Below the pieces are notes generated by a model, which had not been told where the DNA came from, searched no databases, and was given only the letters and a program-made list of their open reading frames with translations. This document shows, piece after piece, positions 21,206 to 31,601 of a stretch of 64,000 bases of DNA (the stretch's first letter is position 1; every line of letters begins with the position of its first letter). Both the position numbers and the translations under genes were made by a program. Source of the DNA: Rhizobium giardinii bv. giardinii H152 (GTDB lineage Bacteria > Pseudomonadota > Alphaproteobacteria > Rhizobiales > Rhizobiaceae). The DNA lies in NCBI RefSeq assembly GCF_000379605.1, contig NZ_KB902591.1, positions 49,918 to 113,917 of the forward strand, given 5' to 3'.

Positions 21206-22231
21206 ATGTGCCCGAAAGATAATCATTTGCAGATACCGGATTTGTCATCGCCGTTTCGGGTTGGGGGGCTTTCCTTTCGGAACCGCGTCGTGCTTGCGCC
21301 CATGTCGGGTGTGACGGACTTGCCCTTCCGGCAACTGGCCTGGCGTTTCGGCGCAGGTCTCGTCGTCACCGAGATGGTAGCAAGCCGCGAACTCGTGGGC
21401 AACGCGTCGGAAAGCTGGGCGCGCCTTAAAAGTTCCGGCATCGATCCGCATATGGTCCAGCTCGCCGGACGCGAAGCCCATTGGATGGCGGAAGCGGCAA
21501 AGATCGCTGCCGGCAATGGCGCTGATGTCATCGACATCAATATGGGCTGCCCGGCCAAGAAGGTGACCGGCGGCTATTCCGGCTCTGCCCTGATGCGCGA
21601 TCCGGACCATGCGCTGTCACTGATCGAAGCGACCGTAAACGCCGTCGACGTGCCCGTGACACTGAAGATGCGCCTTGGTTGGGACGAGAACTCCATCAAT
21701 GCGCCCGAGATCGCCAAAAGAGCGGAAGAGGCCGGTGTGAAGATGTTCACCATCCACGGCCGCACGCGCATGCAGTTCTATAATGGCAGTGCCGATTGGG
21801 ATGCGATCCGCACCGTTCGCGATGTGATTTCGGTTCCGCTCGTTGCCAATGGCGATGTCGCCACAACGGCGGATGCCGAGGAAATCCTGAGGCGCTCCGG
21901 CGCCGATGCGGTGATGATCGGCCGTTCCAGCCAGGGGCGGCCGTGGCATGCCGGCGTGCTGGCGGGCGCGGCCAGGCATCCGGATGTTGCGGAAATTCAG
22001 GATATCGTCGCCGAACATTACGGCATGATGCTCGAATTCTACGGCGCCGATATCGGTCTGCGACATGCCCGAAAACATATCGCTTGGTATCTCGACCGCT
22101 TCGCGCGGCAGCTATCGTCACCGGCGAAGGCGGCGATCATGACTTCTACCGACCCGAAAGCCGTCCTTTCCCAAACCGTCGCAGCGATCGCTGCCGGATC
22201 GGGGCGCGAAGAAGAAAAGGATGCGGCATGA
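21206..22231 (+). CDS. dusB: tRNA-dihydrouridine synthase B (NifR3)
   Basis: The 341-residue flavoenzyme reduces uridine in the tRNA D-loop. It has the Dus start ([21 protein letters not shown]), the catalytic Cys in [38 protein letters not shown] and the late [14 protein letters not shown]. In rhizobia this gene is known as nifR3, the first gene of the ntrBC operon, exactly as here: its TGA overlaps the ntrB ATG. Confidence 0.96.
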   Translation: MCPKDNHLQIPDLSSPFRVGGLSFRNRVVLAPMSGVTDLPFRQLAWRFGAGLVVTEMVASRELVGNASESWARLKSSGIDPHMVQLAGREAHWMAEAAKIAAGNGADVIDINMGCPAKKVTGGYSGSALMRDPDHALSLIEATVNAVDVPVTLKMRLGWDENSINAPEIAKRAEEAGVKMFTIHGRTRMQFYNGSADWDAIRTVRDVISVPLVANGDVATTADAEEILRRSGADAVMIGRSSQGRPWHAGVLAGAARHPDVAEIQDIVAEHYGMMLEFYGADIGLRHARKHIAWYLDRFARQLSSPAKAAIMTSTDPKAVLSQTVAAIAAGSGREEEKDAA

Positions 22232-23379
22232 CCGAGAAATTGCGCGAGGAAGAGCAGAAGATCGCGGATTCCATGCCGATGGCCGTTCTCAACGCCATCC
22301 AGAACCCTGTCATCCTTGTCGATGAGAATGGCCTCGTGGCGTTTGCGAACTGGGAAGCGGAGTCGTTTTTCGGTGCCAGCGCCAACTATCTCGCCCGCCA
22401 CGACATCAGTGCCTTCATTCCCTTCGGCAGCCCGCTGCTGACGCTGATCGAGCAGGTGCGCGAACGTCGCGCCGCCGTCAACGAATATCGCGTCGACCTG
22501 AGTTCGCCGCGGCTCGGTGCCGACAAGCTGGTCGATCTCTATGTCGCGCCCGTGCTGTCGGAACCAGGCTCGGTGGTGATCGTCTTCCAGGAGCGCTCGA
22601 TGGCTGACAAGATCGATCGGCAGCTCACCCATCGCGCCGCCGCCCGCTCGGTCACGGGGCTTGCCTCGATGCTGGCCCACGAAATCAAGAACCCGCTTTC
22701 GGGTATCAGGGGCGCGGCCCAGCTTCTCGAAACATCGGTCAATGACGACGACCGGGCGCTGACGCGACTGATCTGCGACGAGACCGATCGCATCGTCTCG
22801 CTGGTCGACCGCATGGAGGTCTTTTCCGACGAACGGCCGGTCGACCGCCATCCCGTCAACATCCATTCGGTCCTGGATCATGTGAAGGCCGTCGCCAAGG
22901 CCGGCTTCGCCCGCAAAATCCGCATTACCGAGAATTACGATCCGTCGCTGCCGCCGGTCTATGCCAATCGCGACCAGTTGATCCAGGTGTTCCTCAACCT
23001 GATCAAGAATGCCGCCGAAGCCGTCGCCGACAAGCCGGATGGCGAGATCATGCTGACGACCGCCTATCGGCCGGGCATTCGTCTCTCCGTCGCCGGAACG
23101 CGGGAGAAGATCTCGCTGCCGCTCGAATTTTGCGTTCATGACAACGGGCCAGGGGTGCCGGCCGACCTCGTGCCGCATCTGTTCGACCCGTTCATCACCA
23201 CGAAAACCAACGGCTCCGGCCTCGGGCTGGCGCTGGTTGCCAAGATCATTGGCGGTCATGGCGGCATCGTCGAATGCGATAGCCAGTCGAACCGCACGAC
23301 ATTTCGCGTTCTGATGCCCGCGTCGAAGGGACCAACGGCGGAAGACAGCGAACCACTGACAGTAAAAGGACAATCTTGA
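22228..23379 (+). CDS. ntrB: Nitrogen regulation sensor histidine kinase NtrB
   Basis: The 383-residue cytosolic kinase has a PAS domain (about residues 15-130, [18 protein letters not shown]), the phospho-acceptor His in [21 protein letters not shown], and the ATPase boxes [20 protein letters not shown] and [11 protein letters not shown]. It phosphorylates NtrC under nitrogen limitation under control of PII. Its start overlaps the dusB stop and its stop overlaps the ntrC ATG, giving a tightly coupled operon. Confidence 0.97.
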   Translation: MTEKLREEEQKIADSMPMAVLNAIQNPVILVDENGLVAFANWEAESFFGASANYLARHDISAFIPFGSPLLTLIEQVRERRAAVNEYRVDLSSPRLGADKLVDLYVAPVLSEPGSVVIVFQERSMADKIDRQLTHRAAARSVTGLASMLAHEIKNPLSGIRGAAQLLETSVNDDDRALTRLICDETDRIVSLVDRMEVFSDERPVDRHPVNIHSVLDHVKAVAKAGFARKIRITENYDPSLPPVYANRDQLIQVFLNLIKNAAEAVADKPDGEIMLTTAYRPGIRLSVAGTREKISLPLEFCVHDNGPGVPADLVPHLFDPFITTKTNGSGLGLALVAKIIGGHGGIVECDSQSNRTTFRVLMPASKGPTAEDSEPLTVKGQS

Positions 23380-24833
23380 TGACGGCCGCCACGATTCTCG
23401 TTGCTGACGACGACGCTGCCATCCGCACGGTACTCAACCAGGCGCTCAGCCGCGCCGGCTACGACGTACGCATCACCTCCAATGCCGCGACGCTCTGGCG
23501 CTGGATCGCGGCCGGCGATGGTGACCTCGTCGTTACCGATGTCGTCATGCCGGACGAAAACGCCTTCGACCTCCTGCCGCGCATCAAGAAGGCGCGACCC
23601 GACCTGCCGGTGCTGGTGATGAGCGCGCAGAACACCTTCATGACGGCGATCAAGGCGTCCGAGAAGGGCGCCTATGACTACCTGCCCAAGCCCTTCGACC
23701 TGACGGAACTGATTGCGATCATCGGCCGGGCGCTCGCCGAGCCGAAGCGCAAGCCGGCCAAGATGGACGACGACACGCAGGACGGCATGCCACTGGTCGG
23801 CCGCTCCGCCGCGATGCAGGAAATCTACCGTGTCCTGGCGCGTCTGATGCAGACCGATTTGACGCTGATGATCACCGGCGAATCCGGCACCGGCAAGGAA
23901 TTGGTCGCGCGCGCGCTGCACGATTACGGCAAGCGCCGCAATGGTCCTTTCGTCGCCATCAATATGGCCGCGATCCCGCGCGACCTCATCGAATCGGAAC
24001 TCTTCGGCCATGAGAAGGGGGCTTTCACCGGCGCGCAAAACCGTTCAACGGGTCGATTCGAGCAAGCCGAGGGCGGCACGCTGTTTCTCGACGAGATCGG
24101 CGATATGCCGATGGACGCGCAGACGCGGCTGCTGCGCGTGCTGCAGCAGGGCGAATATACCACTGTCGGCGGTCGCACGCCGATCCGCTCCGATGTTCGC
24201 ATCGTCGCGGCGACCAACAAGGACCTGAAACAGTCGATCAATCAGGGCCTCTTCCGCGAGGACCTCTATTATCGTCTCAATGTCGTGCCGTTGCGCCTCC
24301 CGCCGCTGCGCGATCGCGCAGAGGATATCCCGGATCTCGTTCGCCATTTCGTCCAGCAGGCGGAAAAGGAAGGTCTCGACGTCAAGCGATTTGATCAGGA
24401 AGCGCTTGAACTGATGAAGGCGCATCCTTGGCCGGGCAACGTTCGCGAACTCGAGAACGTCGTTCGCCGGCTGACCGCGCTCTATCCCCAGGATGTGATC
24501 ACCAGGGAGATCATCGAAAGCGAATTGCGTTCCGATATTCCCGACAGTCCGATCGAGAAGGCTTCGAGCCGGCCGGGGTCGATGTCGATTTCCCAGGCGG
24601 TGGAAGAAAACATGCGACAGTATTTCGCGGGATTCGGCGACGGTCTGCCGCCGGCGGGGCTGTATGACCGGGTGCTGGCCGAGATGGAATATCCCCTGAT
24701 TCTCGCCGCCTTGACGGCAACGCGCGGCAATCAGATCAAGGCTGCCGACTTGCTTGGTTTGAACCGAAACACCTTGCGCAAGAAGATTCGCGAGCTTGGC
24801 GTTTCCGTTTACCGTAGCTCTCGTAGCGCTTGA
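23379..24833 (+). CDS. ntrC: Nitrogen regulation sigma-54 activator NtrC
   Basis: The 484-residue protein comprises a receiver domain (phosphorylatable Asp in [11 protein letters not shown]), a sigma-54 AAA+ domain (Walker [16 protein letters not shown], the intact GAFTGA loop in [13 protein letters not shown], and [13 protein letters not shown]), and a Fis-type helix-turn-helix ([26 protein letters not shown]). It activates nitrogen-scavenging genes. I use ATG 23379, 8 nt behind AAAAGGA, rather than the TTG three bases earlier. Confidence 0.97.
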   Translation: MTAATILVADDDAAIRTVLNQALSRAGYDVRITSNAATLWRWIAAGDGDLVVTDVVMPDENAFDLLPRIKKARPDLPVLVMSAQNTFMTAIKASEKGAYDYLPKPFDLTELIAIIGRALAEPKRKPAKMDDDTQDGMPLVGRSAAMQEIYRVLARLMQTDLTLMITGESGTGKELVARALHDYGKRRNGPFVAINMAAIPRDLIESELFGHEKGAFTGAQNRSTGRFEQAEGGTLFLDEIGDMPMDAQTRLLRVLQQGEYTTVGGRTPIRSDVRIVAATNKDLKQSINQGLFREDLYYRLNVVPLRLPPLRDRAEDIPDLVRHFVQQAEKEGLDVKRFDQEALELMKAHPWPGNVRELENVVRRLTALYPQDVITREIIESELRSDIPDSPIEKASSRPGSMSISQAVEENMRQYFAGFGDGLPPAGLYDRVLAEMEYPLILAALTATRGNQIKAADLLGLNRNTLRKKIRELGVSVYRSSRSA

Positions 24834-25047
24834 CTTCGCAGCGGTAACCGTTGCATTTTCGCCACAATATGTTGCTTAGAAAGCACACGGGTGGCGACGA
24901 TTCCTGAAGTTGCGTCATCCGCCGAATCCGTTACGGCGGATGAAAGCAGGGGGAAACGGAGCGGAGAGCTTTATTTCCTAGATAGCAAAAGCGAGAGGCG
25001 CTTGCCGTTGTTCAACGAACGGCGCGACGCCGGGGGATGCATGTTGG

Positions 25048-27321
25048 ATGGCCGAAGGGCTTATTGTGCCAGTGGCGAAAGATAAGACTGCGATGATCGG
25101 CCCCGACCGGCGCGCATCCTTCGCGTTTCCCGGTCTGATTCTCGCAACAGGTGCGCTCGCCTGCGCGATCGTGTCGCTGCTTATTCTGCTCGGTCTGACG
25201 CCGATCAAGCCGGAAACCAATATCATCATTGGATCGGCCGCGATCAATGCGTTGTTCGTTATCGGCCTCATGTTCCTGATCGGTCGCGAGATCGTACGCC
25301 TTCTGAAAGCCCGCAAGCGCGGCCGGGCAGCGGCTCGACTGCATGTTCGCATCGTCGCGCTGTTTTCGATCGTCGCGATCACCCCGGCCATTCTGGTTGC
25401 GATCTTTGCCACGATTACGCTTGATGTCGGTCTCGATCGCTGGTTTTCGCTACGCACGCAGTCGATCGTCAACTCCTCGCTCGACGTCGCGCAGGCCTAT
25501 GTGCTTGAGAACGCCAGCTATCTCCAGGGGCAGACGGTCTCCATGGCCAATGACCTGGAGCGTAACCGTCAGCTCTACAGCCTCGACCGCACCGGCTTTA
25601 TCGACCTGATGACGCGCCAGGCCCGCGGGCGCGGCATGTTGGGCGCTTTCCTGGTGCGGGCGGACGGTTCACCCATACTGCAGGCGAATATCCCCACCGA
25701 GCGGCCGTTGCCGGCGATTCCCAGGGACGCGCTGCTCAGCACCGCGTCCGGACAGCCGACCCTCATCCCCCCCGGTGTAACCAACCTGGTCGGTGCGGTC
25801 ATCCCGATCGACAACATCGATGGGGCGTACCTCTACACCGTGCGCAGCGTCGACCCCAAGGTCATGCGCTCGATGCGGCTGATGGAAGAGAACACCGCCG
25901 AATACAAGAATCTCGAAGCCGGACGCACGTCGCTGCAGGTCGCTTTCGGCGTGCTTTATCTCGGCTTTGCGCTGATTGTCCTGCTTGCTGCCATCTGGAC
26001 CGCAATTGCGGTTGCCGACCGGATCGTTCGGCCGATCCGGCTGCTGATCGGTGCTGCCGACAGCGTGGCGAGCGGCAACCTGAATGTGGTGGTGCCGGTG
26101 CATACCGTCGACGGCGACGTTGGCAGCCTGTCGCGCACGTTCAACAAGATGATTGCCGAGATCCGGACGCAGCGAGATCAGATCCTTGAGGCGAAGGACG
26201 AGATGGACGACCGCCGCAGGTTTATCGAGGCCGTTCTTTCCGGGGTCACCGCCGCGGTGATCGGGGTAGAGGATGACCGGCGCATCACCATTGCGAATCC
26301 GTCGTCCGAACATTTCCTCTCGCGCCCAATCCTTGAGCTCGTCGGTGAAAGACTGGGCGACGTGGCCCCTGAGATCGAACAGGTGCTGAGCGAGGCGGCG
26401 AGCCGCCATCGCAACGATTACCGCAAGCAGATCAATATCATGCGCGGCGGCACGGAGCGCACGCTGAATGTTCAGGTGACGCGTGAGGAATCGCACGATG
26501 CGAAGGAATCCTACGTTATCACCATCGACGACATCACCGATCTGGTCATCGCCCAGCGCTCGACCGCCTGGGCCGACGTCGCACGCCGCATCGCCCATGA
26601 GATCAAGAACCCGCTGACGCCGATCCAGCTTTCGGCCGAGCGCCTGAAGCGCCGCTACGGCAAGCAGATCAATCAGGACGACCGGACGGTGTTCGATCAA
26701 TGTACCGACACGATTGTTCGCCAGGTCGAGGATATCGGCCGGATGGTCGATGAATTCTCCGGCTTTGCGCGGATGCCGAAGCCGACAAAGGAACGGGCGG
26801 ACCTGCGCAACATCCTCAAGGATGCCGTCTTCCTGCGCGAGATGGGCAACACCCATGTCACCTTCATCCGCGATTTCGGCGACGAACCGCTCGACGGCAC
26901 CTTCGACGGGCGCATGCTCGGCCAGGCTTTCGGCAACATCATCAAGAACGCGGTCGAGGCGATCGAAGCCTTGCCGGCCGATGCCGTTCGCGGTGATCGC
27001 CGCGTGCTGATCCGTTCGAGACGCAATGAAACGAGCGGCCAGTTCGTTGTCGACATCATCGACAACGGCAAGGGGCTGCCGACCGAAAACCGTCACCGCA
27101 TCCTCGAGCCCTACATGACGATGCGGGAAAAGGGCACCGGCCTCGGCCTTGCGATCGTCAAGAAGATCATCGAGGACCACGGCGGACAATTGGAACTGCA
27201 TGACGCCCCCGCTGATTTCGATCACGGGCAGGGCGCCATGATCCGCATTATTTTGCCGCCGGCCGGACAGAGCGGCGGCACTGACGACAGACAAGACAAG
27301 GATACTTCCCATGGCGGCTGA
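25048..27321 (+). CDS. ntrY: Nitrogen regulation sensor histidine kinase NtrY
   Basis: The 757-residue membrane kinase has several N-terminal helices (about residues 20-130, including a pair LILATGALACAIVSLLILL and IGSAAINALFVIGLMFLIG), a periplasmic sensor region, a further helix near 300, a HAMP domain (VADRIVRPIRLLIGAADSVASG), a PAS domain, the phospho-acceptor His in [22 protein letters not shown] and the ATPase boxes. It pairs with NtrX and is linked in other alphaproteobacteria to nitrogen metabolism, respiration and envelope control. It overlaps ntrX by 11 nt. A 214-bp gap separates it from ntrC. Confidence 0.96.
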   Translation: MAEGLIVPVAKDKTAMIGPDRRASFAFPGLILATGALACAIVSLLILLGLTPIKPETNIIIGSAAINALFVIGLMFLIGREIVRLLKARKRGRAAARLHVRIVALFSIVAITPAILVAIFATITLDVGLDRWFSLRTQSIVNSSLDVAQAYVLENASYLQGQTVSMANDLERNRQLYSLDRTGFIDLMTRQARGRGMLGAFLVRADGSPILQANIPTERPLPAIPRDALLSTASGQPTLIPPGVTNLVGAVIPIDNIDGAYLYTVRSVDPKVMRSMRLMEENTAEYKNLEAGRTSLQVAFGVLYLGFALIVLLAAIWTAIAVADRIVRPIRLLIGAADSVASGNLNVVVPVHTVDGDVGSLSRTFNKMIAEIRTQRDQILEAKDEMDDRRRFIEAVLSGVTAAVIGVEDDRRITIANPSSEHFLSRPILELVGERLGDVAPEIEQVLSEAASRHRNDYRKQINIMRGGTERTLNVQVTREESHDAKESYVITIDDITDLVIAQRSTAWADVARRIAHEIKNPLTPIQLSAERLKRRYGKQINQDDRTVFDQCTDTIVRQVEDIGRMVDEFSGFARMPKPTKERADLRNILKDAVFLREMGNTHVTFIRDFGDEPLDGTFDGRMLGQAFGNIIKNAVEAIEALPADAVRGDRRVLIRSRRNETSGQFVVDIIDNGKGLPTENRHRILEPYMTMREKGTGLGLAIVKKIIEDHGGQLELHDAPADFDHGQGAMIRIILPPAGQSGGTDDRQDKDTSHGG

Positions 27322-28675
27322 CATTCTGGTTGTGGACGACGAGGAGGACATTCGCGAGATTGTCTCCGGCATTCTCTCCGACGAGGGTCATGAGACCCGG
27401 ACTGCGTTCGACAGCGACAGCGCGTTGCAGGCGATCAGCGACCGTGTGCCGCGCCTCGTCTTTCTCGATATCTGGATGCAGGGCAGCCGTCTTGACGGTC
27501 TGGCGCTTCTCGACGAGATCAAGGGCCGTTATCCGGACCTGCCGGTGGTCATGATTTCCGGCCACGGCAACATCGAAACCGCCGTGTCGGCGATCCGCCG
27601 CGGCGCCTATGATTTCATCGAAAAGCCGTTCAAGGCTGACCGGCTGATCCTGATCGCCGAGCGGGCGCTGGAGAACTCCAAACTCAAGCGGGAAGTCTCC
27701 GAGCTGAAGAAGCGCTCCGGTGATCCCGTGGAACTGATCGGTACCTCCGTTGCCGTCTCGCAGCTTCGCCAGACGATCGAAAAGGTCGCGCCCACCAACA
27801 GCCGCATCATGATTCACGGACCGTCCGGCTCGGGCAAAGAGCTCGTGGCGCGGATGATTCACCGCAAGTCTTCACGAATGGCGGGGCCATTCGTGGCGCT
27901 GAACGCGGCGGCGATCACGCCGGACCGCATGGAAATTGCTCTCTTCGGCACGGAGGGAACGCCCGGCCAGGCGCGCAAGACCGGCGCACTGGAAGAGGCC
28001 CATGGCGGCATTCTTTATCTCGATGAAGTCGGCGAAATGCCACGCGAAACGCAAAACAAGATCCTGCGCGTGCTGGTCGATCAGCAGTTCGAACGTGTCG
28101 GCGGCTCCAAGCGCGTCAAGGTCGATGTGCGCATTATCTCATCGACCGCCTACAACCTCGAAAGCCAGATTGCCGAGGGCACTTTCCGCGAGGATCTTTA
28201 TCATCGCCTGGCGGTCATTCCCGTTAGAGTGCCGGCGCTTGCCGAGCGGCGCGAGGATATTCCGTTCCTCGTCGACATGTTCATGCGGCAGGTCAGCGAG
28301 CAGGCTGGTATCCGTACTCGCAAGATCGGTGACGATGCTCTGGCGGTACTGCAGTCGCATGACTGGCCGGGCAACATCCGCCAATTGCGCAACAATATCG
28401 AGCGCCTGATGATTCTCGCCCGCAGTGATGGCCCGGACACGGCGATCTCAGCGGACATGCTGCCGAGCGAGGTCGGCGACAGCTTGCCGAAAATCTCGGC
28501 GCAGGGCGATCAGCACATCATGACGCTGCCGCTGCGCGAGGCACGGGAAATGTTCGAGCGCGACTATTTGATCGCCCAGATCAACCGTTTTGGCGGCAAT
28601 ATTTCGCGTACGGCCGAGTTCGTCGGTATGGAGCGTTCGGCACTGCATCGAAAGCTGAAATCGCTTGGCGTCTGA
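27311..28675 (+). CDS. ntrX: Nitrogen regulation response regulator NtrX
   Basis: The 454-residue protein has a receiver domain (VVDDEEDIREIVSGIL, Asp in FLDIWMQGSRLDG), an AAA+ domain with Walker [16 protein letters not shown] and YLDEVGEMPRETQNK, and a C-terminal Fis-type helix-turn-helix (GGNISRTAEFVGMERSALHRKLKSL). The GAFTGA loop needed to contact sigma-54 is missing; the equivalent segment reads FGTEGTPGQARKTG. This is a known trait of alphaproteobacterial NtrX and implies action by DNA binding rather than sigma-54 activation. Confidence 0.96.
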   Translation: MAADILVVDDEEDIREIVSGILSDEGHETRTAFDSDSALQAISDRVPRLVFLDIWMQGSRLDGLALLDEIKGRYPDLPVVMISGHGNIETAVSAIRRGAYDFIEKPFKADRLILIAERALENSKLKREVSELKKRSGDPVELIGTSVAVSQLRQTIEKVAPTNSRIMIHGPSGSGKELVARMIHRKSSRMAGPFVALNAAAITPDRMEIALFGTEGTPGQARKTGALEEAHGGILYLDEVGEMPRETQNKILRVLVDQQFERVGGSKRVKVDVRIISSTAYNLESQIAEGTFREDLYHRLAVIPVRVPALAERREDIPFLVDMFMRQVSEQAGIRTRKIGDDALAVLQSHDWPGNIRQLRNNIERLMILARSDGPDTAISADMLPSEVGDSLPKISAQGDQHIMTLPLREAREMFERDYLIAQINRFGGNISRTAEFVGMERSALHRKLKSLGV

Positions 28676-28708
28676 AATCGCGCATTTCCATCTCTTGAGA
28701 AGTCACCC

Positions 28709-29572
28709 ATGTCGAGAATTGCCTATGTGAACGGCGCCTACCAGCGCCACACCGATGCCGCCGTTCATATTGAGGACCGTGGCTTTCAGTTCGCCGATGG
28801 CGTCTATGAGGTCTGCGAAATCCGTCACGGCTTCATCGTCGACCTGACCCGGCATCTTAACCGGCTCGACCGATCGCTCAGGGAGATCAGGATTGCCTGG
28901 CCGATGACGCGGACGGCGCTCGTTGTCGTCATTCGCGAAGTTCTGCGGCGCAACCGCATACGCAATGGCCTGTTTTACATCCAGGTGACGCGCGGAGCAG
29001 CGCGCCGCGACCATGTGTTTCCGGCAGAGGGCACGCCATCGACGCTTGTCGTCACGGCAAAGAGAACCGACGCTTCCCTCATTGCCAGGAAAAACGCCGT
29101 AGGAATCCGAGCGATTACCGTGCCGGAAAACCGCTGGGATCGTGTCGACGTGAAGACCGTCGGGCTCCTGGCTAACGTTCTCGCCCGCCAGGCCGCGAAG
29201 GAGGAGGGCGCCCAGGAGGCGATCTTCGTCGAGCCGGACGGCACGGTGAAGGAAGGTGCTGCGACCAATGTCTGGATCGTCGACAGGGATGGGACGCTGC
29301 GGACGCGTCACGCCGATCACGGCATCCTTCGCGGCATCACCCGCACGACATTGATGGACGTGGCGGCCTCGGTCGGTATCGACATAGAGGAGCGCGCTTT
29401 TTCGGTGGAAGACATGCTTGCCGCGCGCGAGGTATTCATCACGGCGGCGACCAGCATCTGTTTTCCGGTGGTGGCGATTAACGGTAAAGTCATCGCCAAC
29501 GGGCACCCCGGCAGCGTGTCACAGAAAATTCGCGAAGCCTTTTTCGACATTGCGGAAAAGACTGCGATTTGA
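28709..29572 (+). CDS. dat: D-amino-acid (D-alanine) aminotransferase
   Basis: The 287-residue fold-type IV PLP enzyme interconverts D-amino acids and 2-oxo acids. The blocks HIEDRGFQFADGVYEV, the PLP-lysine region RVDVKTVGLLANVLARQ, QEAIFVEPDGTVKEGAATNVWIV and TAATSICFPVV are characteristic. The length is normal. It sits between ntrX and hfq, the arrangement usual in rhizobia, and would help supply or recycle D-alanine and D-glutamate for peptidoglycan. Confidence 0.93.
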   Translation: MSRIAYVNGAYQRHTDAAVHIEDRGFQFADGVYEVCEIRHGFIVDLTRHLNRLDRSLREIRIAWPMTRTALVVVIREVLRRNRIRNGLFYIQVTRGAARRDHVFPAEGTPSTLVVTAKRTDASLIARKNAVGIRAITVPENRWDRVDVKTVGLLANVLARQAAKEEGAQEAIFVEPDGTVKEGAATNVWIVDRDGTLRTRHADHGILRGITRTTLMDVAASVGIDIEERAFSVEDMLAAREVFITAATSICFPVVAINGKVIANGHPGSVSQKIREAFFDIAEKTAI

Positions 29573-29683
29573 TACCAAAATCCTGGGGGACGCTCGGAAG
29601 GGGACTTCTGACGGCGTTCGAGATAAACAGAACGAATAATCAACCGGTTACATTGAACCGGCAAATAAGAAAGAAGCGGCGCC

Positions 29684-29926
29684 ATGGCGGAACGTTCTCA
29701 GAACTTGCAGGATCTTTTTCTCAACACCGTCCGCAAGCAGAAGATATCTCTGACGATATTTCTTATCAATGGTGTGAAACTGACGGGCGTTGTGACGTCT
29801 TTCGACAATTTTTGTGTCCTCTTGCGGCGTGACGGGCACTCGCAGCTCGTATACAAGCACGCCATCTCGACAATCATGCCGGGCCAGCCGATGCAGATGT
29901 TCGAGAGCGAAGAATCCGCATCCTGA
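29684..29926 (+). CDS. hfq: RNA chaperone Hfq
   Basis: This 80-residue Sm-like protein starts [20 protein letters not shown] and carries both Sm motifs ([22 protein letters not shown] and the late [13 protein letters not shown]). It forms hexamers that pair small RNAs with mRNAs, and in rhizobia also affects nitrogen-fixation regulation. The short acidic tail (FESEESAS) is typical of the alphaproteobacterial form. It is followed by hflX, an arrangement shared with enterobacteria. Confidence 0.98.
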   Translation: MAERSQNLQDLFLNTVRKQKISLTIFLINGVKLTGVVTSFDNFCVLLRRDGHSQLVYKHAISTIMPGQPMQMFESEESAS

Positions 29927-30004
29927 CGGAAAGCAAGGCACATTACCAAACGTGATACAAAATCGGCGTCGATCATCCCGGAGCTCGAAAAGCTTCGCGA
30001 TGAC

Positions 30005-31330
30005 ATGCGCGCCGTCGTCATCGTACCGGTCCTGAAAAAGACGGGCAGGCAAAATGCCGACGTGATTGCCGCGACCTCGACCCGCAGCGACGAAAGCCGG
30101 CTCGAGGAAACCATCGGTCTGGCACTCGCCATCGATCTCGAGGTCGTGCATGGCACGATCGTGCCCATCGCTCAGCCGAAACCCGGGACGCTGCTCGGAA
30201 CCGGCAAGATCGAGGAGATCGGCCATTTGCTCGTCGAGTACGATGCTGGCCTGGTAATCGTCGATCACCCGCTGACGCCGGTGCAGCAGCGCAACCTCGA
30301 AAAAGAATGGAACTGCAAGGTCATCGACCGGACCGGCCTCATCCTCGAAATCTTTGGCCGCCGCGCCTCCACCCGGGAAGGCACGCTGCAGGTCGAGCTT
30401 GCGCACCTGAATTACCAGAAGGGCCGGCTGGTCCGCAGCTGGACCCACCTCGAGCGCCAGCGCGGCGGTGCCGGTTTCATGGGCGGTCCCGGTGAAACGC
30501 AGATCGAAGCCGACCGCCGGCTGCTGCAGGAAAAGATCGTCAAGCTTGAGAAGGAACTGGAGCAGGTCCGGCGGACTCGCCAGTTGCATCGTGCCAAACG
30601 CAAGAAGGTCCCGCATCCGATCGTTGCTCTTGTCGGCTATACCAATGCCGGCAAATCGACCTTGTTCAACCGCATCACCGGTGCCGGCGTTCTTGCCGAA
30701 GACATGCTGTTTGCGACGCTTGACCCGACGTTGCGCCGCATGAAGCTGCCGCATGGGCGGATGGTGATCCTGTCCGACACCGTCGGTTTCATCTCAGACC
30801 TGCCGACGCATCTGGTCGCCGCCTTCCGGGCAACGCTGGAAGAGGTTTTGGAAGCCGACTTGATCCTGCACGTTCGCGATCTCGCCGATCCTGACAATCA
30901 GGTTCAGGCGCAAGACGTGCTGCGCATCCTGACCGATCTCGGCATCGACGAGAAGGCTAGGGCAGAGCGCCTCATCGAGGTCTGGAACAAGATCGACCTG
31001 CTTGACCCAGAGGCGCGCGCCGGGCTCGTGCAGAAGGCCGAAAACACGGACAATACGACGGCAGTTTCAGCCATCACCGGCGAGGGCCTCGACGATCTGC
31101 TTGAGGAAATCGGCAGCCGGCTTTCCGGTGTCATGACCGAATGCACAGTCGTGCTGCCTGTCGAGAGGCTGCAATTGTTGCCGTGGGTCTACCAGCATGC
31201 GATCGTGGATGCTCGGGAAGACATGGAAGACGGGTCGGTCAGCCTCGATCTGCGGTTGACGGCAGCCGAAGCGGAAGAGCTCGAGCGCCGGATGGGGAAC
31301 GGTCCGAAGGCTGCCGCCCAGGATTGGTAG
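30005..31330 (+). CDS. hflX: GTPase HflX (ribosome-associated)
   Basis: The 441-residue GTPase has the HflX N-domain (GLVIVDHPLTPVQQRNLEK, IDRTGLILEIFGRRASTREG), the GGPGETQIEADRRLL linker, and a G domain with GYTNAGKSTLFNRIT (G1), DTVGFISDLP (G3) and NKID (G4). It binds the 50S subunit and splits stalled ribosomes. The start is uncertain: the frame is open from the hfq stop, ATG 30005 has no good ribosome binding site, and an ATT at 29942 behind AAGG could begin a protein 21 residues longer. Confidence 0.93.
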   Translation: MRAVVIVPVLKKTGRQNADVIAATSTRSDESRLEETIGLALAIDLEVVHGTIVPIAQPKPGTLLGTGKIEEIGHLLVEYDAGLVIVDHPLTPVQQRNLEKEWNCKVIDRTGLILEIFGRRASTREGTLQVELAHLNYQKGRLVRSWTHLERQRGGAGFMGGPGETQIEADRRLLQEKIVKLEKELEQVRRTRQLHRAKRKKVPHPIVALVGYTNAGKSTLFNRITGAGVLAEDMLFATLDPTLRRMKLPHGRMVILSDTVGFISDLPTHLVAAFRATLEEVLEADLILHVRDLADPDNQVQAQDVLRILTDLGIDEKARAERLIEVWNKIDLLDPEARAGLVQKAENTDNTTAVSAITGEGLDDLLEEIGSRLSGVMTECTVVLPVERLQLLPWVYQHAIVDAREDMEDGSVSLDLRLTAAEAEELERRMGNGPKAAAQDW

Positions 31331-31364
31331 TCAATGCTTTGCGTGCCACTGCCGCCTACTGGAT

Positions 31365-31463
31365 AATTCCTTAAATCGGAATCGATTTAAGGAGGAAATT
31401 ATGCAGCAGTTTCAAAGTTCTACAGCGTCCTTTGCGCGTCACGTTTGACGCGCGGCGCTGTAA
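31365..31463. repeat. Composite dispersed palindromic element, copy 1
   Basis: This intergenic stretch holds a perfect 10-bp hairpin (CCTTAAATCG, 31369-31378, with its complement at 31383-31392) and a second structure with an 8-bp inner stem (GCGCGTCA, 31434-31441, with 31446-31453) and a 7-bp outer stem (TACAGCG, 31421-31427, with 31456-31462). Its last 34 nt recur at 38953-38986 with one difference, so it belongs to a dispersed family. Between the hairpins is a perfect AAGGAGG and a 15-codon open frame (31401-31448). Confidence 0.7.
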
Positions 31464-31601
31464 TGGTGCGAAAAGCCCGCCGGTTTCCTTCCCGAGATAA
31501 GCGGAGTATTGTGGCGCCTGACGCTCCCGAGCGGGAGAGGGCTGCCATTCCGGGCAGCAAGTTGAAGCCTGTGACGCCTCGAATTGAGGAGGGCAACGAC
31601 A

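Noticed and set aside
24891-25085. 64-codon frame between ntrC and ntrY
   Set aside because: It starts at GTG without a ribosome binding site, overlaps the ntrY start and shows no conserved pattern; I treat the gap as the ntrY leader.
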